NCBI GenBank assembly: GCA_027943335.1
Contig: BSBK01000763.1
Span: 309,501-373,500, forward strand
DNA: 64,000 bases
Source of the DNA: Chamaecyparis obtusa
Lineage: Eukaryota > Streptophyta > Pinopsida > Cupressales > Cupressaceae
Direction of reading: 5' to 3'
Of this stretch, positions 21,487 through 33,069 are shown one piece after another (positions within the stretch are counted from its first letter, which is position 1; every line of letters starts with the position of its first letter). Position numbers and translations under genes: made by a program. Under the pieces are notes generated by a model. It had not been told where the DNA came from, did not search any database, and saw only the letters and a list, made by a program, of their open reading frames with translations.

Positions 21487-23608
21487 ACTTGTTCCAAAAT
21501 GCTCCATCTATCAGCACAATCTTGGTCTTTCCCAGCTTTCAGTCTTGCTTTAGTTTTTACATATCTCCCGGTTTGTTTCTGCATATCCTGGTTTCAATAA
21601 GTCGGTCTGTACACCAATCAGCTCAAGTGTCTGTATCCTATCAATGTTCAAACTTGGGGGCAATCAATGTCATATCTTATAGTCTCCAATGTATCTTAGA
21701 TGTGTCATATCCACTCAGAGTCCTTTGAAGCTTCAAGTTGAGTCAGTCAGTCTGTCTCGTCTCCAGAAAGGATTTTGCATCAACAACAATCAAACATCAA
21801 ACTCAAACTGAAAACAATATGTGCTTTTCATGCTTTTATCTCCTTGTATGCTTACTGATTCGCATTGAGATTTTTGCATATTGTGTCCCTTCGAGCTCTT
21901 CAATGATGTCCTTTACAGGATTTAGAGAGTGATGACTGGGGGCATAATCTTTTCTTTGTCTTCTGCTTGTATGTGAAAATCTAACAACTTTGGAAATTTT
22001 GGATTGAAATGGTGTCCGACTGTAAGAGCCTCTATCTCGAATTGGATGGCCATGCGTACCTCGACCATTGATACCCAAAAAAAATTCAAGGAAGTTTGAT
22101 CTAACTATTGTCTTTTTGAGTGAGTTCTTCCTCCTACTGTGGAACGCAATCTTGCCTAAGGATGTGAACGATAAAGGGTCACTACGGGTAATTCACATTG
22201 GATTTAGAATGATCTCTTGACTGTTTGATGTGTTTGTAACGCAAGGCGTACTCAGGTCATCACGACGTGTATGTTTTGATGCTTGTACAAATTGCTATAT
22301 CAAAATGGACATGATATTCAGGTCATCCTGGCGTTTGTGCCTTGATGCTTATATCTAATCCGACATTCAACAACTAAAATCAATATTCATATGTCCATGG
22401 TTGTTTGACCAGTGGGTGTTGTATTGATTCTTGCACATACAAATCGATATTCATATGTCTATGGTTTCATGGCTAGTGGGCATTGTATTGATTTATCCGG
22501 TTACCTAAAAAGTTCAATGATGATAACAAATCGACACATGATCAGTGACTAGGTCCTAGGTCTTAGGTTGCATTTCATTTTGCATGTCTCATTGCATGAT
22601 CTCACAATGATTAAACGAACTTCAATGCTTAAATGATTCTTCAAATCGCATCTTCAAGTCTAACAAGAGCTGAATCTCACACGAAGGTTCCTCCAATGAA
22701 ATAGCAAGTAGAATCCTTTTTCGGGATCAAAATTCAAATCTGAGATCATTCATATTATTAACTACTTGCATATTCGACCTTCAATCATCACAGAAATCTA
22801 GTATTCAACTTAACTGATTATCTTACATCAAACTATCAAAATTTCAACTTGGTCAACCATGGTCAACTCATGGTCAAATCTAGTCAAATTCGGTCTCCAA
22901 GACCTCCAAACGATGCAGAATGCGTTCTTGAACGTGTATAACCACTTCTCAAATCAATTAACATGCTTCTAAACCATTTAACGCTGACTTCTCTTGTCAG
23001 ATTTCAATTTTAATCCCGAAGGGGGCATGGTATTGCACATCAATTCAAAGTTTGTAAATCAAAATTCTATCGATCAAATCTATCAATATCTTTCATCAGT
23101 GATCAAGATAACAATCACGTCTAGTCACTGATTCATCAAAAGTCCTCATCGCTCGGGGCAAATCTATCATCACTTGGGGCATATCAGATTCATCAAGATC
23201 CATATCAATCTGATATTTTCTTAATCTTGTAAACTGTATCAATTTTTGCAACCATCGGATCATAGTGTTCTTTCCTTGGTTCTTCGGCAACTGAAGGATT
23301 CAGATGTGATACTTGCTAGTTCTGCTAAGACAATCGAGTCTAGAACGGGTCACTCACTTCTTATCAATCCTAAGGTTCAGAATCAGGCATTTTGACACTT
23401 TTTCGCAATCATAGGTTCATTTGCTGCTACAGTGAACATTATCTTTGGTCATTCAAGACCTATTATCTCCATATCAAGTCAATATCAATCAACTCCTATC
23501 TCAATATCTTTCAATCGGTTTCTATCTTGAGATCGGTTTATCTTTTGAATCAGTTTCATATCTTTATCAAACACAGACTATCTTTGAACCACTGCGCTTC
23601 GCACAGTA
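21487..23608 (+). other. Non-coding 3' region of element 2
   Basis: No antisense PMD ORF and no other supported gene. G-rich tracts of the form TGGGGGCA recur: CTTGGGGGCA at 21653, CTGGGGGCATAAT at 21936, GAAGGGGGCAT at 23018, and shorter CTCGGGGCA and CTTGGGGCA at 23152 and 23173. At 22260-22500 there are two or three degenerate repeats around ATATTCATATGTC.ATGG. Confidence 0.6.
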
Positions 23609-23626
23609 ATTCAAAGAGGGGCAAAA
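23609..23626 (+). promoter_or_regulatory. Polypurine tract of element 2
   Basis: ATTCAAAGAGGGGCAAAA abuts the 3' LTR start at 23627 and matches the equivalent tract of element 1. Confidence 0.85.
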
Positions 23627-25133
23627 TGTAATACCCCAAAAATGGGCTATAAGTTCATTAACCTCCTATATCATCAAATCATATGAAATCGACATCAAAG
23701 TCCTAATCTAAGGCACATCTAAACATCATCAAATCTAATTGATTATCTTAAATTTTGCATCGGAGAATATTCCTAGTAATATTCCTAATTATCTTAATTA
23801 TCTTTAATTTTATAATTATTTGGCAATAAATCACATTTATCCTAAAATTTGATTAATTGAATATTTTCATATTTAATTAATTAGATTTAATATTTGCCAC
23901 TTAATTATGTAATTAAATTTAATTCTATCAATTCGACATCAAAGTCCTAATCTAAGGCACATCTAAACATCATCAAATCTAATTGATTATCTTAAATTTT
24001 GCATCGGAGAATATTCCTAGTAATATTCCTAATTATCTTAATTATCTTTAATTTTATAATTATTTGGCAATAAATCACATTTATCCTAAAATTTGATTAA
24101 TTGAATATTTTCATATTTAATTAATTAGATTTAATATTTGCCACTTAATTATGTAATTAAATTTAATTCTATCTATTATTAATTGTATTATTTAATTTTG
24201 ACAATAAATCAAAATTCCTATCTTTAATTGATTAAATTCTTATTTAATTAATTAAAGCATGTTGTCATTATTTAATAATATAATTTTTAATAAAAGTTTG
24301 AATAAATAGTTAATTAACCCATAAATTAATTATTTATTTTCAAAAATCAGTTGAGTTGAGGATAAATCACTTTATTTATTTATTTAATTCTTAATTATTA
24401 TGCATATTCAAAAGAAACAGTTAAACTCCAAATCAGAAAATCAATGCAAGTTATTGACTTTTTGGAACTCAACATCCTTTTGGAGTTCAAAAAGCTGATC
24501 TAAACTCTAATTTGAGTTAAAAAGCTGTTTTTGCATGATTTTGAGAATTAACTATCTTTTATGATCAGATAACTCAAAAATCAAGATGAGTTAATTTGAG
24601 TGATTTATGGCTTTTATTCATGCACCTCCAAAGCCCTGGATTTCTATAAATTAAGGCTTTAGCTCTTCACAAATCATCTCATATTTTGCATAATCACGCT
24701 GGAGAATTGGAGACTGAGGAATCAACTTGCGAATTCAAAGCTTTGTGAGATCAATCTTATTTTTTTTGCATTCATATTACATATCATTGTTAGATTCATA
24801 GCATATCAATTTTCAATAGCATTCATAGCATATCAATTTCATTTAGCATAGATTTCATATCAGTTTTTACAATTATTATTGCATAGAAAAATCCAAAAAA
24901 TAGCTTAATTGCATTTATTCCATATCCATCTTTTGCATTCAAATCCTTCATTTAGGTGTCGTCTAGGTCACTGATCTTGATTACAATCTGAGAACATTAA
25001 TCTCGCACCTATTAGAAGGCAGTAAATCGCTTGGTTAGATAGCTTTCAATTTTGCATGATTTTGATTATAGCTAACCTCTAATGTTTTACTGAGTGTTGT
25101 GTCTACAGATCAGGTATAATTTTCACACACACA
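23627..25133 (+). repeat. 3' LTR of element 2 (1507 bp)
   Basis: Same length and, where compared, the same sequence as 9298-10804, including the 244-bp duplication (23690-24177) and the TATAAATTA box (24645-24653). It ends CACACACA before TATCA. Identical LTRs imply a recent insertion. Confidence 0.97.
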
Positions 25134-25138
25134 TATCA
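25134..25138. repeat. Target-site duplication TATCA, right copy
   Basis: Matches 9293-9297 exactly. Confidence 0.95.
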
Positions 25139-25400
25139 TTGCATTATTATCAAAATGGAGCTAGATTAAGCATGAATCTCTCTTAGATTAAGCATTTAGA
25201 AGCATTGTAGCAGCATTCTTCTCATTTTAGAGGTGTCACTAGTGAGGATTTGCAGCTGAGAGCTCACTTACCACTTCTTTCTAGAGATCCATGAGATGTT
25301 ATAGATTGTAGTTGCATTTTAGAGTAAATTTCCTTTGTATTTAGCTTAAATTGTTGCTACTTGATCTTAATTTCATGAAGGTGATATTCATCATCACACA
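25139..25400 (+). repeat. 3' LTR of element 1, remainder (end uncertain)
   Basis: This sequence must continue element 1's LTR after the TATCA duplication. Its end cannot be fixed without the 5' LTR. A plausible CA end is in ATCATCACACA near 25400, but that is a guess. Confidence 0.45.
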
Positions 25401-25689
25401 TCGATATTATAAATATTTTAAGTAAATCATACTATTTTCCATCTCCTTCAAGGATATGCTCTTGCATTCAATTAAACCATTATGTTGAGAATTGAATGAA
25501 CCTATATACTGCATGTTAAAACCTTTTAAATATATTATGTTTTCCTTTTCTTATTTATTTCTAAAGATAATATTTGTATATGGCATTTTTTATTGAATAT
25601 GAGATATCTACTCCTAATGACCTATTACTCATATAATCCCACAAAAAAAACCCAAATTTATTAAATTCATATCTAATTAAAATACATTT

Positions 25690-26115
25690 CCTATATTTTT
25701 CCTCAATTTTTCTTATAATCCACCTTTTTACCTATCCATGCCTCCCTAGAAGTTCTGCCATCTAATAAAATTGAATTTCCTCTATTTATTAGGTAAATAG
25801 TGGTATCCATGTAACATCTTCCTAAACTTGTATTGGCAATCTTCCATGCAATCTCATACTCTGTGCATGTTCCATTATTATGCTATTCATCCTTTCAGAC
25901 ACACCATTTTCTTGTGGTGTTCTTGAAACTATCTTCATATGAATCCCATGGTGTGAATAGTAACTATCAAACCCTTTTTTATAATATTCATCTCCATTAG
26001 ATCTAATTAGAGACATTTTACGTTATTTCCCATCTCATTCTTAACCAAAGACTTCCATTTTTTAAAGATATTGAATACATCAAATGTTATAGGAACAAAT
26101 AGACCCAAGTTTTTA
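25690..26115 (-). pseudogene. Copia integrase core fragment
   Basis: On the minus strand, SLVKNEMGNNVKCL and SNGDEYY are followed by the Copia signature SRTPQENGVSERMN, EHAQSMRLHGRLP, then (after a frame change near 25820) TTIYLINRGNSILLDGRTS and EAW. These are the second Asp region, the catalytic Glu region and the following helix of a Ty1/copia integrase. No LTRs, RT or gag adjoin it. It is a short truncated relic and unrelated in position to the larger Copia element at 31039-38718. Confidence 0.85.
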
Positions 26116-27105
26116 TAGTTGCATCATTTATAAAAATATCATTAAAATAAGATTCATGCCAAGAGATTATCAGGGTAATCTTTAAGAAACCCCCCCTTCA
26201 AAAAAGGTGTAAAAAATTGGCAAAATTTGTAAAACTACAGAGGAAAATATTAATTTTATTGGTGAAAAATTTTAGTTTTCAAAGAAAAAATAATAATCTC
26301 AATTGGCCAAACATTCAAGCTCCCTAAAACTATGTGAAAAATCTTGGCAAATTGTGTTTTTTTCAAAACTACCAAAATATATATTGGGGAATAAAAAAAA
26401 TATTTATAGTATGACATTAATTTTATGGGTGAATTATGAGTCAAAAACATCAAAAGACTTAGACAATAATATTATCTTTAAAACATAGGACTTAGACAAT
26501 AATATTATCTTCCAAGCGGTCAGGCGTAGCTTCGCAAGGTTAGGCCCACAATTAAAGAGCAAGGTCATGAAGTTACACACATGGTTAAGCTAGCGGTTGG
26601 TGTGACTTTGCCATTTAAAATTGTGGCTAGGATATTGGGGTTCTAAGGTTATGCTGGTAGTCTACAGAACTTCGCATGAGAAAGGGTATGCCAAAGACCA
26701 ATGAAGAGTATCCACATGGTTGTACCAAATAAAATAAATATAGATACAGATTCCCAAGGATATAATCTCAGTAGTCAAGTGTGTATGTCAGTACATATTT
26801 AATGAGAAGATTATCGTTGGGATATTGTAGAAGTGTTGGATGTGGGATCTGCAATTAGGGACATTAATGAGACTTAACGGGTTTAAGTTATTCACTGGTA
26901 CATAATCTAGGCTAAGATTTTGATTAGACATTAAAAAGAATAGTTTGTATGGGATATGAACTATGATTCATCAACATTCATTATTTTTGTTTTCTGAGGC
27001 AAGCCACCTTATGTGAAACATTCCTTCGAAATTTAATGCGGCTACCAAGTCGGTGATTAATTTCTTTATATACTCTCAGTAGTGGAATAGTAGAACATTG
27101 AACAC
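26116..27105. other. Intergenic, nothing recognised
   Basis: AT-rich to 26500. A 33-bp direct repeat (ACTTAGACAATAATATTATC) occurs at 26457 and 26490. From 26511 base composition becomes more balanced, without an ORF. Confidence 0.5.
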
Positions 27106-27426
27106 ATGGCACTTTCTAAATTTATAATTTTGGATGAAAAAATGGGTCTTCCCGTAGCTGAGGGATCATCAAATGAGAAATCAAAACCTGTTATCCAACA
27201 AAATTTGGATATCGATGAGGAGATTTAGTAGGATATCTTGAGTCATCTTATGTCTGCAGCATGGGATCATGCTACCAGTTATGTCAGATACCAAAGCGAC
27301 ATGTTCAAACTCGAAGTAGAATAGGACAAGGTGGAGATGTGCACTATTTTTGAGGATCATGGCTTTGAAAAGGAGGGGTTCCAGGAGGAGTTGATTTGGT
27401 TACTTGCTGGTCTTCGCATCGACTGA
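27106..27426 (+). pseudogene. Decayed short ORF, 106 codons with three internal TAG stops
   Basis: ATG at 27106 reads in one frame to TGA at 27424-27426, broken only by TAG TAG and a further TAG. The peptide between is acidic and helix-like, with segments such as DILSHLMSAAWDHATSYV and EDHGFEKEGFQEELIWLL. All three stops are TAG, as expected if CAG (Gln) codons lost a methylated C. I do not recognise the family. It may belong to the same unknown repeat as the ORF at 29030. Confidence 0.4.
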
Positions 27427-28783
27427 TTACCATAATGAAATGATCTTTTTCCTTTTTGGATACTATTATACTATAACAATTACTATTAGGATATGTAGGA
27501 CTAGGCTTTTCCTCTGAAAGGATAATTTTTGTTACTTTTAACTAGGAATATACTTTTGGTTTTGGAAATGCTTGGAATTTTGTCACTTCCCCTTTTAGGG
27601 AAACCACAACCATTCAGTATAGCAGAAAAACTTAAATGTGTCATTTTATAAATTAATACATATGAGAAGACCCTTTTTCAAATAGTGTTATATGCATTAT
27701 TTTCTTATACTTCAAATTTCAATACAGTAACATGTTACATGAACATTATGCATTATGCTTCAAATTACAAAAATAATGAACAATAGTTTTGTAAATTGTA
27801 AATATAAATTGTAATTATTAATATGAGTCAAGATTCAAGATTCAAGAAGTACAATATATGAACTTGAAGTATCTGTGATTCTGTATAAAATTATAAATAC
27901 CTATTAACTAAATGCTAAATCACTTCACTGACTCAATGAGCAGTCTGACGCTTCTAAATCCCAAATCAAAATTTGGAACCCAGCTCTTGATTCCTAAAAT
28001 TGACTAGTAGTAAGTAACATGTAACATGTTCCTCAAACCTCTTCATTCTGAGTTGGGTATTCAAAATAAATAACTCTTCATCTTCATTTTGAGTATGAGA
28101 CCGAGTCTAGGATCCATAATTTTTCTCAAAACTAGTAGTGGCACCACCAAGTTTTGAATTGCTACAAAGCCCTCATCTTAAGACTTTGACCGCAGACAAT
28201 GTTCTGAAGTTACACCTGGTTGTTTTGTAACTTCTCAACAGTTAATTTGTTATGATGGTGATGGGTTCCAAGGTCCCAAATAATGGCATGCGTAGATTTG
28301 GAAGGTGTTGAAAAGTGAGAGTAAGTTGCATGCCAGGTGGAAAGTGTCGAAGAATGGAATGTGTCCACTATCAAGTTTAATGGTCAAAATTAATATTTGT
28401 CAAGAAAAACTATAAAGTTATGATAGTAATGTTGAAGTGGTTTATAAAGCTTCGCTAGGGTCTCTTGGTCGTTTGTGATGGTGGTTACAAAGTACAAGAA
28501 TAAGAAGGTTTTGTGGTTTTGAAGTCATGCGAGGCTGTGTCGTAACATCTCAAGGATTATTTTCCTTTATCTGTTTAACAGTCCCGAAAAGGTGTTGTGT
28601 AAATTCACAAGTGTCAAAGTTTTATGATTTCAAATTCAAAGGGCCAAGGCCTGTGATTTGCAGGTAGCAAAGTTGAGATAGGGTTAGATGAACCATTCGC
28701 ATAACTTCATAACCGAGCCAATTTGAGTTTGAAATAGCATGAGCCTTTTACAACAAGGAAAAATGACAAGTTGTGGGATCTTA
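27427..28783. other. Intergenic, nothing recognised
   Basis: No supported ORF, RNA gene or repeat boundary. The stretch from about 28440 to 28780 may belong to the upstream part of the repeat described next. Confidence 0.4.
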
Positions 28784-29029
28784 ATGGATAAAAGAATGAC
28801 AGGTCAATGATTTTCTCTCATATCACTACCAAATCTAAGCTGGAAGTGACACTTTTATGAAAAAGGTAATTTCATGCGTGTGATCTTGATGAGATTTGAA
28901 TAGAGTAGGTGGTGAGTTGCTTATTAAAGACAATTAATAGAGCATCCATAATTTTTCAGAGTTGAAGAGAAACATAGAGTTGAAACCTTTAAGTGTAGAA
29001 AAGGAGCTTAGAGTTTAGTATACATAAAG

Positions 29030-30660
29030 ATGGAAAAACAAGGATCTCCTGAGGTTGTTGAAGTGCCAGCAAAGAGTGTGTATTCAAGAACAAAGAGGCC
29101 AAACATATATGCTGAAGAATGGATGAAATTGTTTCCTTGAACCTCAAATTTGCAATCAGCTAACACTTATGAATGGAGGCACCCTTATGGATATTACAGG
29201 GATGATGTATGCCCAAACATAATTGGGTATGAGCTCTTCATGTATTTCTATAACAATAGATTGAGAGGCCCTCTTGTTTCAAACCCATGGTATAAGAACT
29301 TGGGAAAGTTGATAGTACCTAAGGTATTTGTGGATGTAGACCTAATGAAAGCGCTAATTCAAGCATACAATCTAGTGACACAAGCTTTCCACAAGAAGGA
29401 AAATTCTATACTCTGCATGTTAGAAAGAGAGACTTTTATTCAAGCTTTCAACCTTTAGGGACCTATGAGCATGGATACTGACCTAGTAGAAGAGGAGGCC
29501 CTGTTTAATAGATAAAAAATTTACTACACTGGAAGGGTTATGAGGAAGCATATTCCTAGAGAAAAGAAAGAGGCAGGGTTGTTACCGAAGAAGGTTGCAG
29601 ATTCATTTGATATTGAGCTTTTCTTTCCGTATTTACAGTATACCATCTACATTCTACACAAAGTTATTGGACTTGATGGAGGTTTGATAGTGACTCCTGA
29701 CATTTATGTCATGGCTACAGATGTTCAAGACCTGTACACCAACAAGGAGTTTGATTATGTGGGGCACATAATCAATGTAATGCACACTGAGTTGATGAAT
29801 GCAAAGACTGATTTGAAAAGCTTCAAGTGCAATCACTACTCCATGTTGATGCACCTGATCCTCTATTGCAATATTGGCTACATCAACCCAGAGTTCATCA
29901 ATGAGATCGAGAATGCAAGAGGAACTATTTCGCTTTAGCTCTGGACCAGGTTATGGGATAGACGTTACCATTTTTCTAATTCCATTACTTTTTATAGTGA
30001 TTTTGTGTCTCCAATAATGAACATGTTAGGTATTGTGAGGGATAGATTTCCTTTAAATGTTAGAAAATTGCTTAGACCTGGTGCATTTGACAATGATATT
30101 CAACACAATTGGGGTGATATGTTCATTTTTAAGAATTTTTTTGTTATAAGAGTGTATGCTTGCCCTCAACCTCCACACATACTGCCAAAATATGTCCCAA
30201 AAAAATTAGGAATAATAGAATTCCCATGGCAGATTATCATGATGGATAGAGAACACTTAGGCCCTAAAAGACATAAGACGTATGACTTTAAATACTTCAT
30301 TAGATGAGCATTGAGAGAAATGAGGAATCACAATCAAGCTCCAAATCAACCTATGGCAGATGAGGATATTATTAGAAATGTGGTTAATGAAGATATCTGT
30401 GAGGAGAGAAACCTTAAATGGAAAAATATTGTAAGGTTAGAGGTAGAGTTGAAAAAGGTAGACCCTACCTTCGCTGGTTTCTTTCCTGATGTCCTATACA
30501 TGTCAAGAATTGACAAGTGTTTAGAGAGTTATGAATATATGATGTCTAAATTTCTAGACATCCTTGAGGAGAAGGAGGAGGACATAATAAACCCTAAGGA
30601 AGTTGAACCTGATGCGGTGTTTATGGTAGAAATTGAAAAATTTGATCCATCCACATATTA
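29030..30660 (+). pseudogene. Unrecognised long ORF, decayed (copy A)
   Basis: From ATG at 29030 (MEKQGSPEVVEVPAKS) a single frame runs about 543 codons to 30660. It is interrupted by in-frame stops at about 29138, 29456, 29513, 29936 and 30305, with no frameshift that I see. Readable parts include DDVCPNIIGYELFMYFYNN, DSFDIELFFPYLQYTIYIL and VLYMSRIDKCLESYEYM, and an acidic Glu-rich end. The frame continues weakly to about 30860. I do not recognise a domain. Long single-frame remains suggest a former protein of over 500 residues, either a mobile-element protein or a lineage-specific gene. A partial second copy is at 40230-41640, where the 3' part is better preserved. Confidence 0.55.
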
Positions 30661-30929
30661 ACAAGGGCCAACAAAGAAACAAAAGTTGATGAATGTACCA
30701 TAAAAGGCAAGGTAAAAGGCACTACAAATCTTGCTAGGTACTAGCCATTCCTTTGCTGACATAAGATAATAATCTTTAACATCACAGGCAAATGAGGGAG
30801 AAAAGGCCCTAGATGAGTTAGAATTGGCTATAGCTAGATTGGATAACTTACAACTGATTGAATAACTTGATGAACTGAATGGACAAGTTAAAGAATATGA
30901 TTAGAGATCACCGAGCTACTAAAGTGATA

Positions 30930-31038
30930 TGTAAGGCAATTAAATTAGTCAATATGTATTGTCATTGATGTCAACTAGTTTTGACTATACTTATCATGAT
31001 AGTTACAAACATCTGAAGAAGAAAAATGGTAAAGGGGT
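30930..31038 (+). repeat. Older plus-strand Copia-type LTR, left part
   Basis: TGTAAGGCAATTAAATT and then GTATTGTCATTGATGTCAA resemble the start of the nested Copia LTR read on its own strand. The remainder continues at 38719-40049 after the nested element. The left boundary is approximate; 70 bases before it (30860-30929) match neither the host copy nor a clear LTR. Confidence 0.55.
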
Positions 31039-32501
31039 TGTTAATATGATTTATAACAATAGAGAGGGGGGGTGAATCAGTTGTTCTCAGGTCCAGATGT
31101 ATAAAAAAAACTTTAAAACTCTTCAATAAATTAGATCCAACAACCAACAACTACTCGGTCATTACTGATTGCATAATAGAAATATATAACAGTGCAGTCC
31201 ACTATCCAATAGTATCTAACTTGTAAAACACAAAAATGTTCAAACCAAAACATTCAAACAAGTATTAACAACAGGATTTATAGTGGAAACCCAATTTGGG
31301 AAAAAACACTTTGTAACATGTTACTATTATTTTCACTCTTCTGAAGTGAGCTATGTGAAAAGCCAACCTTGTCAAAGGTTACAAACACATTGTCAGGTGT
31401 GACCTGGTTAAAGGATTTCAACCACTCTATTAAAAATGCACCTTGTTATAGGACTTACATACATCCCATTAGAATGCAACCTTGTTCAAAGGATTTATAC
31501 AAATGATTGTTAGGTCAACCTTTGTTAAAAGGATTTTGACTGATACAATGGTTAGAAAGTAACAATAGTATTGATCTGAGAAACATACAACTCAATTTGC
31601 AAATATCAGATCCAATTCCATACACATATGTTGGCTTACTGATTGTGAACCTTTTCCATCTCCATCATTGATCTGCTTGGAAATCTCTTCAAGCAATCAC
31701 ACCACTTCTCTTTCAGCCTTTTTTGCTTAGACAGTCAATAACATCAACAACACTTCTAGCATCCACTCGGTTTCAACCTCATGCTTAGGTTTCCTTAATA
31801 CTTCCTCAATTAGGTCAATACATCTTTTGCCGCTTAATCTCCTTCGTAGATCTTAGGGTTAGGTCAGATTCATCAAATCCTTCCAACTTTATGTTCTTCG
31901 CCCATCCTTCTAGAAATATCTCTAATCTCTTAATAGATTTACAATAAAACATTTTACAGTGCATTAAATGCTTCCATACAATCAATAAATAAAGTCAACA
32001 CATTTTATATAATCCAAGAATTCAACTATTGGCTGGAAATCTGAATTCTTCCTCAAATGTAAAATACTGACACTCGGTCAATACAATGTTCAACTCCTCG
32101 GTCTTCATTAGAAAGCTCGGTCACCACAAAAATTGTTTCCTCGACAATTAACTGATGTTTGGTCAACATTGATTTTACTCGGCATATACTAGCTCGGTCG
32201 ACATTAACATCACTCAGCTTAAACTAGATTTCTTCACTTTTTCTCGGTTAAGCCCACCAATTTAGTCTTCATTCTTACTTAGATAAACAATGCATTGACT
32301 TATCATTGTGTCACATAATCAAGTACTCATTGAAGTATCAAGATAACTCAACCTTTCCTTAGGTGCTATTGTTACCAACCTTGCCTATCCCCTTCTCAAC
32401 AATCAAATAGATATAGTACTTTCTTAGATAGCAATAGTCTTACCAATTAAGGTTTGACATCAATGACAATACAACAATTGCTTCAATTGCAGTTTCCAAC
32501 A
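31039..32501 (-). repeat. 3' LTR of the Copia element (1463 bp)
   Basis: On the minus strand it starts TGTTGGAAAC and ends TATTAACA. A cluster of CTCGGTC-like words (plus-strand reading) lies at about 32070-32250. Confidence 0.93.
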
Positions 32502-32520
32502 ATCTCCCTCTTTGGCATTG
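32502..32520 (-). promoter_or_regulatory. Polypurine tract of the Copia element
   Basis: On the minus strand GCCAAAGAGGGAGAT directly precedes the 3' LTR start TGTTGG. Confidence 0.85.
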
Positions 32521-33069
32521 ATGGCAACACCATATGAATAACACATGAATTACCAACCAATCCAAAACTTATCTGTCCATCAAAAATATTTATAATATCG
32601 TTAGCTTCATTCTAATATAGAATCAATTAGCCATGCTTGTTTGACCGCCCACTGAAATCTCTCCCTCTTACTTGATCTTCCATGAAATCTCACCATGTGT
32701 ATTCATTTGTGATCATCTCCCTCTTTGACAAAAATGCCAAAGCAACAACTAAAACATACATCCTGCATATGTAGATATCATTTTTCAGTTCAATAACATT
32801 ATTTCTCTCTCTGTCATCTTTTTTTATGATTGATTCTTAGCTTTGCTATACTTTTCACAACTCTAGGCTGCTCCTAAAGTGTGACTTGTCTCTGCATCAA
32901 TTTGTTAGATACTCTATGCAACACATTTGATGTAGTGCTCCTAGCTTGACTAGGCAGCCTCAGTTAGGGGAAGAACCCCTAATTGACTTCTCAGATATTC
33001 ATGAGCTTCTTTAGGTAAAGCTTTAGCGAATATGTCTACTAGTTGTTCTAATCTATTCACATATTCCAT
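32521..33069 (-). other. Copia element, non-coding stretch between pol and polypurine tract
   Basis: No ORF; no envelope-like reading frame is seen. Confidence 0.5.

Larger units (their letters stand above)
9298..25133 (+). mobile_element. Element 2: complete, apparently recent Tat-type Ty3/gypsy retrotransposon
   Basis: The element is 15836 bp: 5' LTR 9298-10804, primer site 10809-10826, leader to 13736, one gag-pol ORF 13737-21206, 3' non-coding region, polypurine tract 23609-23626, and 3' LTR 23627-25133, flanked by TATCA on both sides. Both LTRs are exactly 1507 bp and I found no difference in the long stretches compared by eye. All catalytic residues I looked for are present. These facts point to a recent insertion that may still be competent, with one caution: the residue after YVDD is proline. 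The second, archaeal-type RNase H between RNase H and integrase is the hallmark of the plant Tat lineage (Ogre, Grande, Retand relatives). Confidence 0.96.
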
